NCBI GenBank assembly: GCA_039519185.1
Contig: CM076850.1
Coordinates: 91,695,471 to 91,759,470, forward strand
Direction of reading: 5' to 3'
Length of the DNA stretch: 64,000 bases
From: Astragalus membranaceus
Taxonomy: Eukaryota; Streptophyta; Magnoliopsida; Fabales; Fabaceae
Part shown: piece after piece, positions 44,801 through 59,800 of the stretch
Layout of the letters: each line of letters starts with the position of its first letter
How positions within the stretch are numbered: the stretch's first letter is position 1
Notes under the pieces: model-generated
What the model saw: only the letters and a program-made list of their open reading frames with translations
Told to the model about the DNA's origin: nothing
The model's database searches: none
Made by a program: the position numbers and the translations under genes

Positions 44801-47800
44801 AAGCATGCCGATATAATCAAAGAATTCAATTGTCAAAGATGCAAGACAAAGTTCTCAAAACAATTGTGTTTGTGTGTGAAGGAGAATTGCTACACAAGTT
44901 GGAAGCAATCTCAAGAGGGGCACATATGCCTCTATGCTACACATGTTGGTAGTCTTATAAGAGCACATGATTGTGTAAAAGGGTTTGTGCACAATTAAGT
45001 CAAGACATTCAAATGGCATCAAGAACAAAGAAATGCAATTGATCATAGGCATAGAGTATTCTAGGTTAGGTGAATGAACATGTGAGCAATGATGCATGAT
45101 TAGGCAAGCATGTGAATGCATGAGCATACAAGAATGAATGCATGACTGAGTAGACAAGAGGATGCATGAGAGTGTCGCATAAAATAGGGATGAATGAAGA
45201 TGCATGAGGGTGAAAATGTTTTGGTAAAAGGTTTAGGTAAGAAGGTGGTAAAATGTTTTTGGGTTTTGGTGTTTTGGAAATGAGATGAAATGTTTTTGGT
45301 CTTGAAAGTGGTAAAAGTATTTTGGGGTTTATTTTATAAAGTTGAAAAAGTTTGAAATGCAAATGAGAAAATGTTTTGGGGTTTTTATGCAAAGATGCAA
45401 GTGGTAAAAACTTTTAGTAAAAAGTTAGTGAAATGGTAAATTTATTTTACTTGGAGTAGAAAGTAATTTTTTTGAAAATTAGTAAAGGTAAAAAGTGAAA
45501 AGTAAATTATTAATGAAATGGTACATGTGAAATGGTAAAAGTGAAAAAAACACAATTGAATCAAATGCACACACAAATGCAAGATCAAAATAACAAAGTT
45601 TTGAGCAAAATTTGGTCAAAAAAACATGGCCTATGGCCGAATGCAATCATGGGAAAAATCAAGCACAATTTCATCAATTTCTTGCAACCAAATCACATCA
45701 ATGAGCTCATAGGTATAAACCCTAGGATCTATGCATGCATTTCTTGCTCAAACAATTGTTATTTCATCATTTATTTCAACACAAAATCAAAGAAACAAAA
45801 GCAACAAAAACCCTAGGTCTCTAATCCTCAAACCCGAGGCTATGTAAGGCATAAACCTACCAAAAATTCAACTTCAACACAAGAAATGAACAAAGAAATG
45901 CATGAACAAAAAAAACACTACATGGCCGAAGCTAAAAGAAGGGGAAAACAAGGTTTTATTTCATGAAATTTAGTGGAAAATGTGTAGAAATGCAAGGAAA
46001 ATTATTCAAACACAAGAATCTTCCCTTCAAGGCCAAGGACCCATCTCAAATACCCAAGGCTCCCAATGTCCTTGTCCAATAATGTTTGAAATGAGTCCTC
46101 AAAGCTTCTTTCAAGAAGGAAAGAGGAGTAGAAGAGAGATTACATAATGAAAATTAAAGAAAATGCAAGAGTTTGTGAGCTTACCTCTAGATCTTGCTTG
46201 AAATGAAGGAGAAGATCAAATAGAAACCAAGAACACTTGAACCTCCTCTTGAATCCCACGAAAATCACTTGATCTTGAAGGATTTGATGATGAACTTTGA
46301 AGATAATGCAAGATTAGAAGTGGATCTAGTGTAGGAATCAAGAATAATGAAGTTTGGATGATTGAAAATTGAAGAATTGGTGGTGGAAATGGTGGGAGGT
46401 GGTCTCGGGTTTGAGAGGGGAGGAGGAGAGGAATTGTGATCTGATTGTGTGATAGGGTAAAATGAGAATGATCCCCCTTGATGGTCTCTTATTTTTGGTT
46501 TTATATCAGATGCAAAATTAAGGGTATAATGGACTTTGTGCTTTTGCAAACCATTGAGATTTGAGATAGAATTTGAATCAAGGGTCTAGATTGCAATGCA
46601 CATGGATCAAGGGCATGAAGAAGCACAAAATATGGGCTGGAAATGAGAGAGTGGCTACGGCATTGAGGAGAGAGTGAGTGGAATTGCAAGTTGTCATGTT
46701 GTACTATACTTGACCTTTCAAAATCCCAAAGATTATTGATTATTCCTTTGTAGATAATTCCTCATTATTCATTCCACTTTGGGCCATATCCTAGGAATCA
46801 ATCATTGGGCCCAAAATTCCATGATATCACCATTCCCAAAATTGATTTGATACCTCACCTTGAAGGAAATTCCCATTTTGCCCTTTTCTTTGAAGTTTGA
46901 CTTTTTATGCAAAAATTCATCAATGCATGCGCATAAAAATATGACCCAACTCATTTTGATCCAAATAAATTCCTCCAAAGTTGCACAGTGATTTTTACTG
47001 AGAAATTATCTTTTTGGGTAAAATGACCAAAATACCCTTTTTGCTCAAAAAACCCTAATTTTGCCCCGAAGTGCATTCCAACCCTAAAAATGATTTTAAA
47101 AACTTTGGAATGCCTTTCAAGACTCAAAAATGCATGCCCATAGCACTTCTCACCTTTCAACATAATGCCACACCTCTGAAACTATTTATTTTTGTGGAAA
47201 ATTAGGGTTTCGACCTAGGCGGACAAAATTAGGGTATAACAGCTGCCCCTCTTTATTTGGATTTTGACAAGGAATATGAATTGGCCGAAACATATTCCGA
47301 GGCAAAATAGAGATAAAGAATTCAGAAATTATTCCAATTTTGTCTTCCTAGAGAAACCCGAATTTTCCTTTTCCTTTTTTTGCTGTTTTTTTTTTTGTTT
47401 TAGAGAGAGAGCCAACACTTGTTGTATTGACGGGAAAACAGAAATTAGTAAAAAGCAGTAAATAAGAAATACTGTAAATTGGGAAATTCGGAGGCTACCC
47501 AAAACCTTCTAACGGATTCTTTCGAGTCCGAGCTCTAGGGAAATTCGGAGGTTGCCTAAAACCTTCTAACGGACCCTCGAGTCCGAGCACTTGGGTGGCC
47601 TTTTCGAGCGGCCGATCAATATCAGGTCCGCAACTGATTCGATCAATGGATTTACGCTATGCCTTTGGCTGACACAACTAATCTGAGGGACCCACTGGGT
47701 CGGATGGATCCGTCGCGCGCTCGTACGCGACGTTGTGATCTGTGGATGGAGTCTACTTACTCTGTGGGAGTTCGATGACTTCGATGGGGTTTACCTACCC

Positions 47801-50800
47801 TGTGCTGATTGTTTTCTGAAAATAAGATTTTTAGGGACCCCTGGGTCCGAAGTTAACTCTTTTTTTTGTTGAAAATTCGGGGGACTTACATGTCCAAAGC
47901 AACTTTTTCTTGAAAATTCTTGGATGATGCATGAAATGCATGCACTTGGGCGTTTGGGATGCAATGAATGCAATGATATGCTTTTTCTGTTTGCTTTTTC
48001 TTCTTCTGTTTCCTTTTGTTTCTTTCTTCTGAGATGCAAATATGAATGCATAATGAAATGATGAATGGCATGAATGTTATGAGAATGATGAATAGTATAG
48101 GAATGTTGTGTTCTTTTTGTTCCGTCTTTCGTTGTTTTTTCATTTTGTTTATTCTTTTTCTGAGCAGCTTTCTTTTTTCTGTTCGTTTGTTGTTTTCTTG
48201 CTGAGCAGCTTTCTTTTTTCTGCTCGTTTGTTTTTTCTTGACATTCTTTTTTTTTTGCTGGTTAAATCAATTCGCAGGACTTGTGACACTTAATACGAAG
48301 ACCGCTCCAGGGCGATGATTATTCACTGGCTTGCAATGATTTTTGTTACTTTTAAGTGCTGGTGCATGCGGCTGTTTTGTCTTTCTTGCAGCTTTATTCA
48401 CTGGGGAGAACACTTCTTTCTGTGATTTTCAAAGATTTCGTAATGCTTTGCGATGCTATGAATGTATGCACATGTTTTCAATTCAATTTCATCAATCATA
48501 AAAGTTATTATTTTGAAAGAAACTGAATAAATGAAAGCAAAGACACGAAAAGCAAGCATATGAAAAAAGTTGAACTTTTATCGATTGGAAACTGGTCGTG
48601 CAGAATGTCACGCCAATTGAAAGTACATTTCAATTTTCTTTTAAACTAAAAAAATACAAGAAAAAGGAATAGATCCTGCGATTCTATCCTTGAAGTAACG
48701 GCGCCCACCGTTCATACTCATGATCTTGATCACCCCCTTATCCAAACCTTCGGGAGTGCTGATTGCCTTTTCTTTTTTCAAGCCCAAGTTTTCTGACCCT
48801 AATTTTTGCCTGGATCGCCCTTTGCGGGTTTTCAATCCACCGGGTCGCTCTGATTTTGCCTAGGCCGCCCTTTAAGGGTTTTCAACCTAGCGAGCTTATT
48901 TTTACTTGGCTTATCTTTCTCTTTTTTCTGTTTATTTTTCTAGGCATAGTACTTCTTTACCACATCCGAGTTGACCGGGTTTGGGATTTCTTCTCCATCC
49001 ATGTTTGCAAGAATCAACGCTCCTCCGGAGAATGCCTTCTTCACCACATAAGGTCCTTCGTACTTGGGAGCTCACTTGCCCCTGGGATCTGTCTGGATCG
49101 GCAAGATTTGCTTGAGTACAAGGTCTCCTTCTTGGAATTCTCTGGGCCGGATTTTCTTGTCGAAAGCCCTCATCATCCTCTGTTGATACAGCTGTCCATG
49201 GCACATAGCAGCTACCCTCTTCTCGTCAATGAGATTCAGTTGGTCAAAACGGGATCGAACCCACTCTGCTTCTTCTAATTTGGTCTCCATCAATACCCGC
49301 AACGAGGGTATTTCCACTTCAATGGGGAGTACAGCTTCTGTCCCATAAACCAGTGAGTAGGGGGTTGCCCCTATAGATGTACGCACCGAGGTCCTGTACC
49401 CATGCAAGACGAAGGGGAGCATCTCATGCCAGTCCTTGTAAGTCACTACCATCTTCTGCACTATTCTCTTAACGTTTTTGTTAGCTGCTTCAACTGCCCC
49501 ATTCATCTTCGGGCGGTAGGAGAAGAGTTGTGATGCTGGATTTTGAAGTCCTTACATAAGTCCTTCATCATTCTGCTGTTCAAATTACTGCCGTTGTCTG
49601 TAATTATCTTGTTTGGCAGACCATAACGACAGATTAGATCTTTTCTGATGAATTTTGCAATCACTGAACTCGTCACATTGGGATATGAAGCAGCCTCCAC
49701 CCATTTAGTGAAGTAGTCGATAGCAACAAGGATGAAACGGTGACCATTTGAAGCTTTGGGTTCAATGGGACCAATGATGTCCATGCCCCACATAGAGAAT
49801 GGCCAAGGTGCACTCAAGACATTCAGAGAAGTCGGCGGTACATGGATGTGATCTGCATAAATTTGGCACTTATGGCATTTCCTGACAAAACTGTAACAAT
49901 CAGACTCCATCTGCAGCCAATAATATCCAGCTCTCAGGATCTTTCTAGCCATTGTGTGCCCACTGGCATGAACTCCGAATGAACCCTCATGAACATCTTG
50001 CATTATCTTTACTGATTCCTCTTTTGTTACACATCTGAGGAGGACCAGGTCATGGTTTCTCTTGTAAAGGACGTCTCCACTCAAGAAGAAACCTGCTGAC
50101 AGTCTCCGAAGTGTTCTCTTATCATTTTCCGTAGCACTGGGAGGGTATTCTCTGTTGGTGAGGTATTGCTTAATGTCATGGTACCAAGGTTGACTGCCGG
50201 ATTCTTCTTCAACTGCCAGGCAGTAGTCATAAGCAGATCGATCTCTGTGTTGGATTCTGACAGTTGTCAAGTTCTTATCACAATTGACGTTGAACATAGA
50301 AGACAGAGTTGCTAAGGCGTCAGGCAATTGATTCTCATTGCGAGGTATGTGCTGGAAGGTGATTTCCTCAAAAGGCTTGGTTAGCTCTTGAATGTAATCA
50401 CGGTAGGGGATCAAATCAGGGTTTCTTGTTTCCCAGTCACCTTTCACTTGATGGATAACCAGAGCTGAATCCCCATACACGTCGAGCCTTTTGACTTTCC
50501 AATCTAAAGCTGCCTTTATGCCCAAGATACACGCTTCATACTCTGCGATATTATTTGTGACGTAGAAACTTAGCCTTGCAGTGAATGGTATGAACCGATT
50601 GTCAGGAGAGATCAACACTGCTCCAGCCCGTGTCCCCACATATTAGAGGCACCGTCAAACAGCACTCTCCATCTTTCATCCTCCTGGGATTTGCCTTCGT
50701 CAAATAAAGCCATAATGTCCTCATCAGGGAACTCACATTGCATGGACTGATAATCTTCAACTGGTTGCTGTGCCAGATAGTCTGCTAATGTGCTACCTTT

Positions 50801-53800
50801 GATTGCTTTCTGAGTTACATACACGAGGTCATACTCTGACAGAAGCATTTGCCAGCGAGCAATTCTACCTGTGAGCGCAGGTTTCTCAAAGATGTACTTG
50901 ATTGGATCCATTTTGGATACCAACCATGTAGTGTGACTCAGCATATATTGTCTTAACCGGTGCGCAGCCCAGGCCAAGGCACAACAAGTCTTTTCTAATG
51001 GTGAATACCTGGTCTCGCAATCTGTGAACTTCTTGCTCAGGTAATATATTGCATGTTCTTTCTTTCCTGACTTGTCGTGTTGCCCCAGCACGCAACCCAT
51101 TGAATTGTCCAGCACTGTGAGATATAGAATGAGAGGTCTGCCCGGCACAGGTGGCATTAGGACAGGAGGGTTCTGTAGGTACACCTTGATCTTCTCAAAG
51201 GCTTCTTGGCATTGATCATTCCACCTCACCTCCTGATTCTTGCACAGCAGTTTAAAAATTGGCTCGCAAGTTGCGGTTAGCTGGAAGATGAATCGAGAGA
51301 TGTAACTCAGTCTCCCCAGAAAACCACGTACTTCTTTCTCCGTTCTTGGTGCTGGCATTTCAAGGATGGCTCGCACCTTGTCCGGGTCCACCTCTATTCC
51401 CTTTTGGCTAACCATGAAGCCCAACAACTTCCCTGACCTAACCTCAAATGTACACTTGGCGGGATTCAGCCTGAGTTTATACTTTCTGAGACGTTCAAAC
51501 AGCTTCTGCAGGTTAATGACATGCTCTTCATCGGTCTTGGACTTAGCAATCATATCGTCGACATACACCTCAATTTCTTTATGCATCAGGTCATGGAACA
51601 AAGTTACCATTGCTCTTTGATAGTTGCCCCGGCATTTTTCAATCCGAAAGGCATGACCTTGTAGCAGAATGTACCCCAAAGGGTTATGAAGGTGGTTTTC
51701 TCCATATCCTCTGGAGCCATCTTGATCTGGTTATAGCCTGAATAACCGTCCATAAAGGAGAACATTGAGTGTTGCGCAGTGTTGTCCACCAAAACGTCGA
51801 TGTGAGGTAGGGAAAATCATCCTTAGGGCTTGCTTTGTTTAGATCACGGTAGTCGACGCACATTCGAACCTTGCCATCTTTCTTGGGGACCGGAACGATG
51901 TTTTCTACCCACTCAGGATATTTTGCCACAGCCAAAAACCCTGCATCAAACTGTTTCTTGACTTCATCTCTAATCTTCAGAGACATCTCAGGCTTCATCC
52001 GCCTCAACTTTTGCTTCACTGGAGGACATTCTGGTTTTACCGGCAGTCTATGCTCAACAATGTCTATGTTCAACCCTGGCATGTCTTGGTACGACCAAGC
52101 GAATACATCCATATAATCCCGCAAGAGCTGAATTAGCCTCTCTCGCTCACTGTTCTCCATCGCTGTACCAACTTTGATTTCTTTTCTGTTTTCCTCGGTA
52201 CCCAAATTAACCATTTCTGTGGGCTCCCCATGTGGCTCAATGATCTTCTCTTCTTGTTCTATCATTCTCATAATCTCCGGAGGAGTATCCCAATCATTCT
52301 CAACATCTCCCTCGGTTTGGTTAACCGGGTAATCAAAATCAAAGTATGAGTTGTGGGCGTTGTTATTATCAATAATTTTATTTAATCTGCATTGAAATTA
52401 AGTGGCGAATAAAAATAAAGCAGAGACACGCAAAGAAAATATGAACAAAGAGAATTTTATTCAAAATAAAACTTTGTTGATTGATGAAGTTTGATAAAAC
52501 ATGCACGCCCGAATGAAAATATCCCAAGGCCTTGGGAAGAGTCGAGGGATTTGCATTACAATGAAGCATTACTCTAAATTAAAAATCACGGGAAAGTCCA
52601 TGGACTCCCAGTTCTGCAGTTCTTTTCCTGTAGCACGACGGCGCACCAAACTAGCAGCACCGCCACTTGCACTTGATTCCTCTTCAACAGCATTGACCTG
52701 GTCAGGGTACAGCACACCAGCACTTATGAAATTCTGACTGAGATCCCCAATGATCATCCTCCTCTGGCTAGGGGTCCTTCCTCTAAGTTTGAGCAGCCAT
52801 TTCTCTCTTCTGTCAGTTGCCAGCTTCTCCCTGTCAGCAAGGGTTGGAATGTAGCCAATTCCGAACTTCTCAGAGTTCCCATTCAGCTGAACTGGTGCTA
52901 CAATCCCTTGGGCAGCTTTCCCCAGGCCTTTCCCAACTTGATAGCCGTGTCTCAGCATTACTTTTGCCATCATCAGATCTGCTTTAGACCACTTGGGCTT
53001 CAGCATAGGTTCACTAACAAAGACAGCATTTGAGATTTCCAACCCTTGGAAGGCAGTCTCGAAGGACTCCTCTGCTGATTCCACATAGTACTCAGGTGGT
53101 GATCTATTTATGAGTGTTTCCTCCTCCCCTGATACCACTATCAGCTTTCCCTCAGCCACAAATTTGAGTTTTTGGTGAAGCGAAGAAGGTACTGCCCCGG
53201 CAGCATGTATCCATGGACGTCCCAATAGGCAACTGTAAGAAGAACTGATATCCATTACTTGGAAGGTGACGTAGAACACTTCAGGTCCTACTTGCACAGG
53301 CATCTCCACTTCTCCATATACTTCTTTTACTGAGCCATCGAATGCTCTCACCAAGGTAGAACTGGGTTTCAGATAAGAAAAGTCTACATCCAGCTTGTCC
53401 ATCGTAGACTTGGGCATCACATTCAGTGACGAGCCGTTATCAATGAGTACCCTTGCTAACATGTAATCCCCACATTTTACAGAAATATGGAGAGCCTGAT
53501 TATGGTTCTTCCCTACAGGAGGTAGTTCGGCATCTGTGAAGGTTAGGTAGTTGGAAGCTACGATATTCCCGACAATACCATCCAGCTGGTTGACGGTAAT
53601 ATCATGAGAAACGTGAGCTTCGTTCAAGATTTTCAACAACGCAGCCCGGTGTGCTTCAGAACTAAGCAGCAAAGAGAGCATTGAAATTTTGGCCGGCGTC
53701 TGATTTAGCTGATCAACCACCCGGTATTCGCTCTGTCTCATCACCTTCAAAAATTCTTGGGCTTCTTTGTCAGATACCTCTCTTACCTCTACAGTTTCTT

Positions 53801-56800
53801 TACCCTTGCGGGCTCTCTCCTCAGCTTCCTTTGGTGTTTCTTTCCTGAGATTCTCAGGAGCATACAACCTTCCGCTCCTGGTAATACCACTGCTCCCAGC
53901 TATGTTGGTCACATCCACAGTACTTTTAGGAATCTCTGCCTTCATCTGCACGTTGCAGCTCCACGGGATTACCCTAGTTTCTCTGGTAGGGGTAGTTGCC
54001 GGCACTGGAACAACAAGGGTATGAGGTCTAGCCGCAGCTGGGCTTAGACCGCAAGGAATTTCAATTGTCCTTCTGAAACCTCGTTCACTGGAGTGCAAAG
54101 TAGACACACTAGCTTCTTTCTCTTGGGTACCAACTTGGACCACGCATCTGTCTAACAAGTCTTGTAGAATGAGCTCGAAATCTTCGCAAGCTCCCAGCCA
54201 GCAAGGATCACTACAGGTCTCTTTTCTGGCACAGCCCTCTTCTATGATGCCACAGTGACATAAAGCAGCATGAATGACTTTCAAAGGTGTCTGGATATCC
54301 TCAACCTTTCTGATCAAGCATTGTCCTCCCTGATCGTCAATTGCATTTGCAGAAGGCCCACCATGCCCCGGCAATGGGTTAGTGGTCACATTAGGGTTCT
54401 GGAATGATATACTCTTAGCATCAAGTAAATCTTGTACAACATACTTGAAGGCTTTGCAATTTTCTACTATATGACCCACTGCCCCAACATGGAAAGCACA
54501 AGTGGCGTTGGCATCATACCCTCTGGGATAAGGAGGTTGGTAGGGTTTCATCTGTCTGGTGCTGATTATCTTGTTCGCAAGGAGATAATTGAACAGGTCC
54601 GTATAGGACATAGGGATTGGCTCAAAGACCACTGTCTTCCTCTCATTGTAATTTCTGAACTGATTGTTGTTGTTGGACTGGAATGGTTGTGCAGGCGGCG
54701 CCTGAGCAGGGATTGGAATAGCCTGTGGGGAATTGCCATGTGACGGACCACTGATACTGATGATCGCATTGGTCTCACCCTCCTTTTTCTTATGAGGTCC
54801 GGTAAAATGTTTCTTCTGACTAGGAGGAGGTGTTGAGCCCTGGGCTATTCTACCACTGCGCAAACCGTTCTCTATTCTTTCTCCTGTAATCACTGCATCT
54901 GAGAAACTGGAGGCTGCACTATTGATCAGACGTTCATAGTAAAACGGTGGTAACGTCTCCATAAACATGGATACCAGTTCCTTGTCTAGAAGGGGAGGAG
55001 TGACTTGTGCCTCCAATGCTCTCCAACGTTGAGCATACTCTTTGAAAGATTCATTATCTCTCTTTGACATACATTGAAGTTGAGTCCGGTCTGGAGCTAA
55101 GTCACTATTGTACTGGTACTGACGGATGAAAGCGTCTGTCAGATCTTTCCAACAGCGAATATGAGTTGGCTCTAATTTCATGTACCACTCGAGAGGAGCC
55201 CCAGCCAAGTTTTCTTGGAAACAGTGTATCATCAGATTGTCGTCGCGAGCATGGGCAGTCATCTTTCGACAGTACATCGTGACATGGCTGCGAGGACAGG
55301 TGGCCCCTCTGTATTTGTCAAAAACTGGAGGCTTGAATTTTGGTGGCAGGATTAGATTAGGAACCAAGCATAGTTCATGGGCATTTCTTGCTTGAGAACC
55401 TGACCCTTCTACGGCTCTCAATCTCTCTTCTAGCAGCTGGTATTGGTTTCTGGCTTCTTCAGGGTAGTTCTGTGGAAAGCCACCATAATGAGGATTGTTC
55501 ACGGATACAACAGTTGGAGTCACATGTGGGTGAGAAACATTTTGAGGAACTGGGCCTTGAGTCTGTGGATGCATAGTAGCTGGAGAGTTGAAACCTGCCG
55601 GAGTTCCTGGAGCAGTTGAAGGGATAGGGATCTGGATCTGAACTTGAGGTGTGCCTACCCCGACATCATTCATAGCTGGATTAGGCTGAGCTTGCCCAGC
55701 GGTTCCCGAAGGACCACCCCTTGGGCTAGCATCAGCAGCTGGAGGCGTATAGCCTAGTGGTAGACCATAGGGAGGCCACTGCACATTATGAAGAGCCTGA
55801 GAAATCCCGGGTCCTGGGGGAGAAGGAGGATGGTTCACTCCTGCAGCAGTAGCACCCTCAGTAGGACCAACATCCCTTAAGGCACTTATCACTCTGATGA
55901 CTTCAGCTAACTGACCCCTTATGACGTCCATTTCAGCCCGGATAGCTTGGTTCTCTTGATTTGGATTGTGCTGACCCTGACCATTTGGACCCTGAACTGC
56001 GTCATTCTGGTGCGGCGGTGCATTGCCCGGATTGGCATTGTCTGGCTGATTTTCCATGTTTCTTGCTCGCGAACGCGTCCAGTATCTGTGATTAACCAGC
56101 TTGTCTTACCTCTGCGGACGGAACATTTTATGAGCACAAAAGAAATGATTGGATGCAAATGCAATGCAATATGTACATTATTATGTTAATTGCCGGGAAT
56201 CGTGGTATAACTTGCTTCTTGTCATAGGCGTATATTTAAACACATTTCCACGAGCATTAGCAAAGTTGGGATCAACAAACGAAGTAAGCACTTCATTCAA
56301 GTATCATAACTTTAATCATTCGAAGAGAATAAAAATGTACAATACAATTAATTATTCAAAACAAAGCTTTTGAGAAGAACCATTACAACATCCTTAAGAA
56401 AATTACAATATTTCAAAAGAGAAATTACAATTTCCTAGAGAATATTCTAGAAGGAAAAACACATTGCAATGAAAATCTAAAAACCTATTGCCTTCAACTT
56501 CTCTTCTTTCTTCTTCTCCTTGCCAGTTGCAGCTGCTTCTCTTGCCTGGTCCATGAGTTCCTCTGTCAGAGCCTTGCAGAACTTCACAAAATCATATACT
56601 TGTACCGGAGTATTGAAAGGAAACATCTCAGCTTCAGCCCTCCTTAACCTTTTGGGGATATCTTTCACTGCCTGATTCGCCAACCATGCCAACTTGGAGA
56701 ACTTGCTCTTCCAGAATTGGATGTCCTCCCTCAGATCCTTGACAATTTCTTGGTCTTCTATCCTTCCAATTAGGGCCATGAAGCGCTCGTGCCAGTGTTG

Positions 56801-59800
56801 ACTCTCCGCTCGGACCTGCCTGTAAGCTCTTTCTACACAGCGAAGGTCCCTTTTCACTTCCTCAGATATTTCCCGCTCGTCTATCAAAGCTTGCTGATAC
56901 TCCTTGAGAATTCCTTCCATGGATACCCTTTCTTGCTCAATGCTTCTCAATTGCCTTCTCAATTCCATCACTAGGTGAGATTCTTGTCTTGATTCAGTCA
57001 GGGACTTCTTTGCAGCTCTCTCACTTGCCAGAGACTTCTTGCATAATTCTCTCCACTCATTTGCTTCTGCCATGGCTTCACCTGTCTTTGCATTAGATCT
57101 CTTCAATTCATCTTTGGCACCCTTCAAATATTTCTTCATCTCTTGTTTGCTTTCTTCTTCTTTTTTGAGTCTCTCGTTAGCTTCTTCAAGAGCTTCCGCC
57201 TTGCGCTTATTCTCACCCTCTAGCTTTTTTTTCTCAGCCATTACTTTCCCCAACTTGCCTTGCAAGGCTTTCTTTTCTTCTTCTACCTTAGACAAGGTAG
57301 ACTTGACCTCCCTCAATTCTTTGACGATTGGGGCATTAGGCTCCGGTACTTCCTTTTCAACTGACAGCACACCCCGATGAGGAATACTAGCATCTTGCAT
57401 TCTCTCGTGAAGCCATTGATAGAAAGAGATCTCACTAGTCTTCTTGGTGATCTCATCCTTATCCTTATACACCGGATTCTCCCAGGCTTTTGCAATTTTC
57501 TGAAGCAGAGCTTGGTTCTTGGAATCTTCCTTGTCAAGAAAGATAGGGATCAACATGTCCTGAGTGGGTGCATTCTTCATGGGATACCCAAGTTGTCTGA
57601 TTGTGAGAGAAGGATTGTAATTGATATAACCTTGGGTTCCCATCACGGGCACATTCTGGAAATTGCCGCACTGGAACAGTATTGAAGGCCTATCCTTCCA
57701 ACACGAGTAAGTGAACCAATTGATTTTGAGAGCATTGAGATCCCCCAAGGCATGTACCCATTCTTGCGCACTTCTAGCTTCTACTTCGCAACTCAAGGCA
57801 TAGTTTGCCAAATCCGTAGCTTTCTTCTGGTGAGTGATGACATGATTAAGAAGCCAAGCGTACAAGACATGGAGGGAGCAAACAATTTTCTTCTTGCCTA
57901 ACGCACGGTGATGAGTGTAGGAATAGTAAGTATCCGCAAGAACTGCTGGCACGGGATTGATTGGGTTATCTTTGCTGATGAAAGCTAAAAAGAGCCCAAT
58001 GGCATTCTCATCAATGAAGCTCTCGAATTGTGGGAAAAGGACAATCCCGAAAATAATGAGGGCTAACAACTGCTTGAAAAGACCCCATTTGCTAGCTTGA
58101 GCATGAGTTGTCAATAAACTCTCGAAATAGCTTAGTTGAAAACCCGTGAGGCGATTCTTCCTTTCTTTATGAAGCACTAATTCCCTCACACTGACTTGCA
58201 AAAACTGAGAAAACTTCTGATCTGTGTACCGATGTTTCTGATACTGGTAAGGTGCTAACTTTGGCCTAGAAAACCCCAGGATCTGTTCATATTCCTCGAG
58301 GGTTGGTGATAGCTGAAAATCTTTGAAGAGGAAGCACCGGATTTCTGGATCATAGAATCGGCTCAGAGCCATGATAGCACTCTCTTGAACGTCCAATTGT
58401 AACAATCTGAGGAGATTACCATAAGCCTTCCCGAACAAATCCTTCTCTTCAGGCCCCATCAAGGCAACGAATCCCTTCAAACTCTCTATATCTATTCTCT
58501 TAACAGCCGGAAACCTTGAATTAAGTACCACTTCACTTTTTGATCCCATTGATACTTTTTCTTTCACGCCTATGACAAGATTCCAAGTTACTTTACAATT
58601 CCGGCAAACAGCTTAGTTGCATGATGAATGATTTTCCAAAATTGGAGTTTTTATGAAATGCAAATGATGCAATGATGTGATGATGCTAGATGCAATGATG
58701 TTCTTTCTTTTTGGTTTCGCACAGGTGGTAGTTTGAAATTTTACACGCTATATGCCACCTCATATAGGTGTTTATTGAAAAAGGAAAAGCATATTTTTGA
58801 TTTTTTTGAAAATTTTTGAGGAAAAATTGGTTGAACTGAATGCAACAATGCAGCACACAATTTGGAAAGCCCTTGTGACCTAAAAGGGGGAAGAACCTAC
58901 GATCTAAGGCACTTTAGAGGTAATTTTCATGTAGCTCTATTCACACCCTCACAAAGGTCATCAGAGCCCCAGTTTCTCTCATGAAAATCCCCGTAAATGC
59001 AGCAAACTGCTAGGTACGAAGCATCATGGAAGAGCACAACTCTGATTGAAACTTTCGCGAGTAGCCAAACGGACAAAGGTCCTGATGGGCTCCCACTACT
59101 CGAATCCACTCATCCTAAGGTATCCTAGAAGACCTGGGTTATGGCCTTTTTCTATCAACACATATCATCTCAAGGTATAAGTGTGTGTGTGCGAAGGGCA
59201 TTTCCTCAAAACTACCCCACCTGCAAATGAAAATCCAGACAGTCCAGACAATAGCATGTCGTCTACCCTAGGGTTCAATATCATTCAAATACTACTAGCC
59301 TAGGGTACCAACAACAAACACATTACTTACCTCAGAAAGGGAGCTGAGAAGAGGGGATCATGAGGGAATTGGGGAACATATGAACTTACCTTAGAAAGGG
59401 AGCGAAGAAGAAGGGGACATAATAAGAAGGGGAAATGCATGAAGGAGCTAAGCGTATAAGCAAAGAAGCAACTATCTACTATTTTAAACAAAGAGCACAC
59501 AAAGAAAGAGATGAAGAAGTGAATGCACATGAACGTATGAAAAAAAAGAAGAAGAATAGAGACAAACAAAGATTTTCAAATCAATCACATAAACCACCCA
59601 TTTAATTAATTAGGCTTGACCCTCATTTTTTAAAAAAGTTTTTTTTTTTTAAAAAAAAAAAATTGTCCCCAGCAGAGTCGCCAGCTGTTGCGCCCGAAAA
59701 AGTCCTTGGGAGAGAAATGTTCTCGTTTACAACTTTCTTTAAAACAACGGAGTCGCCACCAATATTTATTTAGGAAAATATTAGGAAAACCTTTTTTGGA

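Noticed and set aside
43837..45816. Frames of 67-116 codons in the left LTR, repeated in the right LTR at 59688-61668
   Set aside because: The same frames occur in both LTRs because the LTRs are copies; no protein-family resemblance, and no sign of coding constraint.
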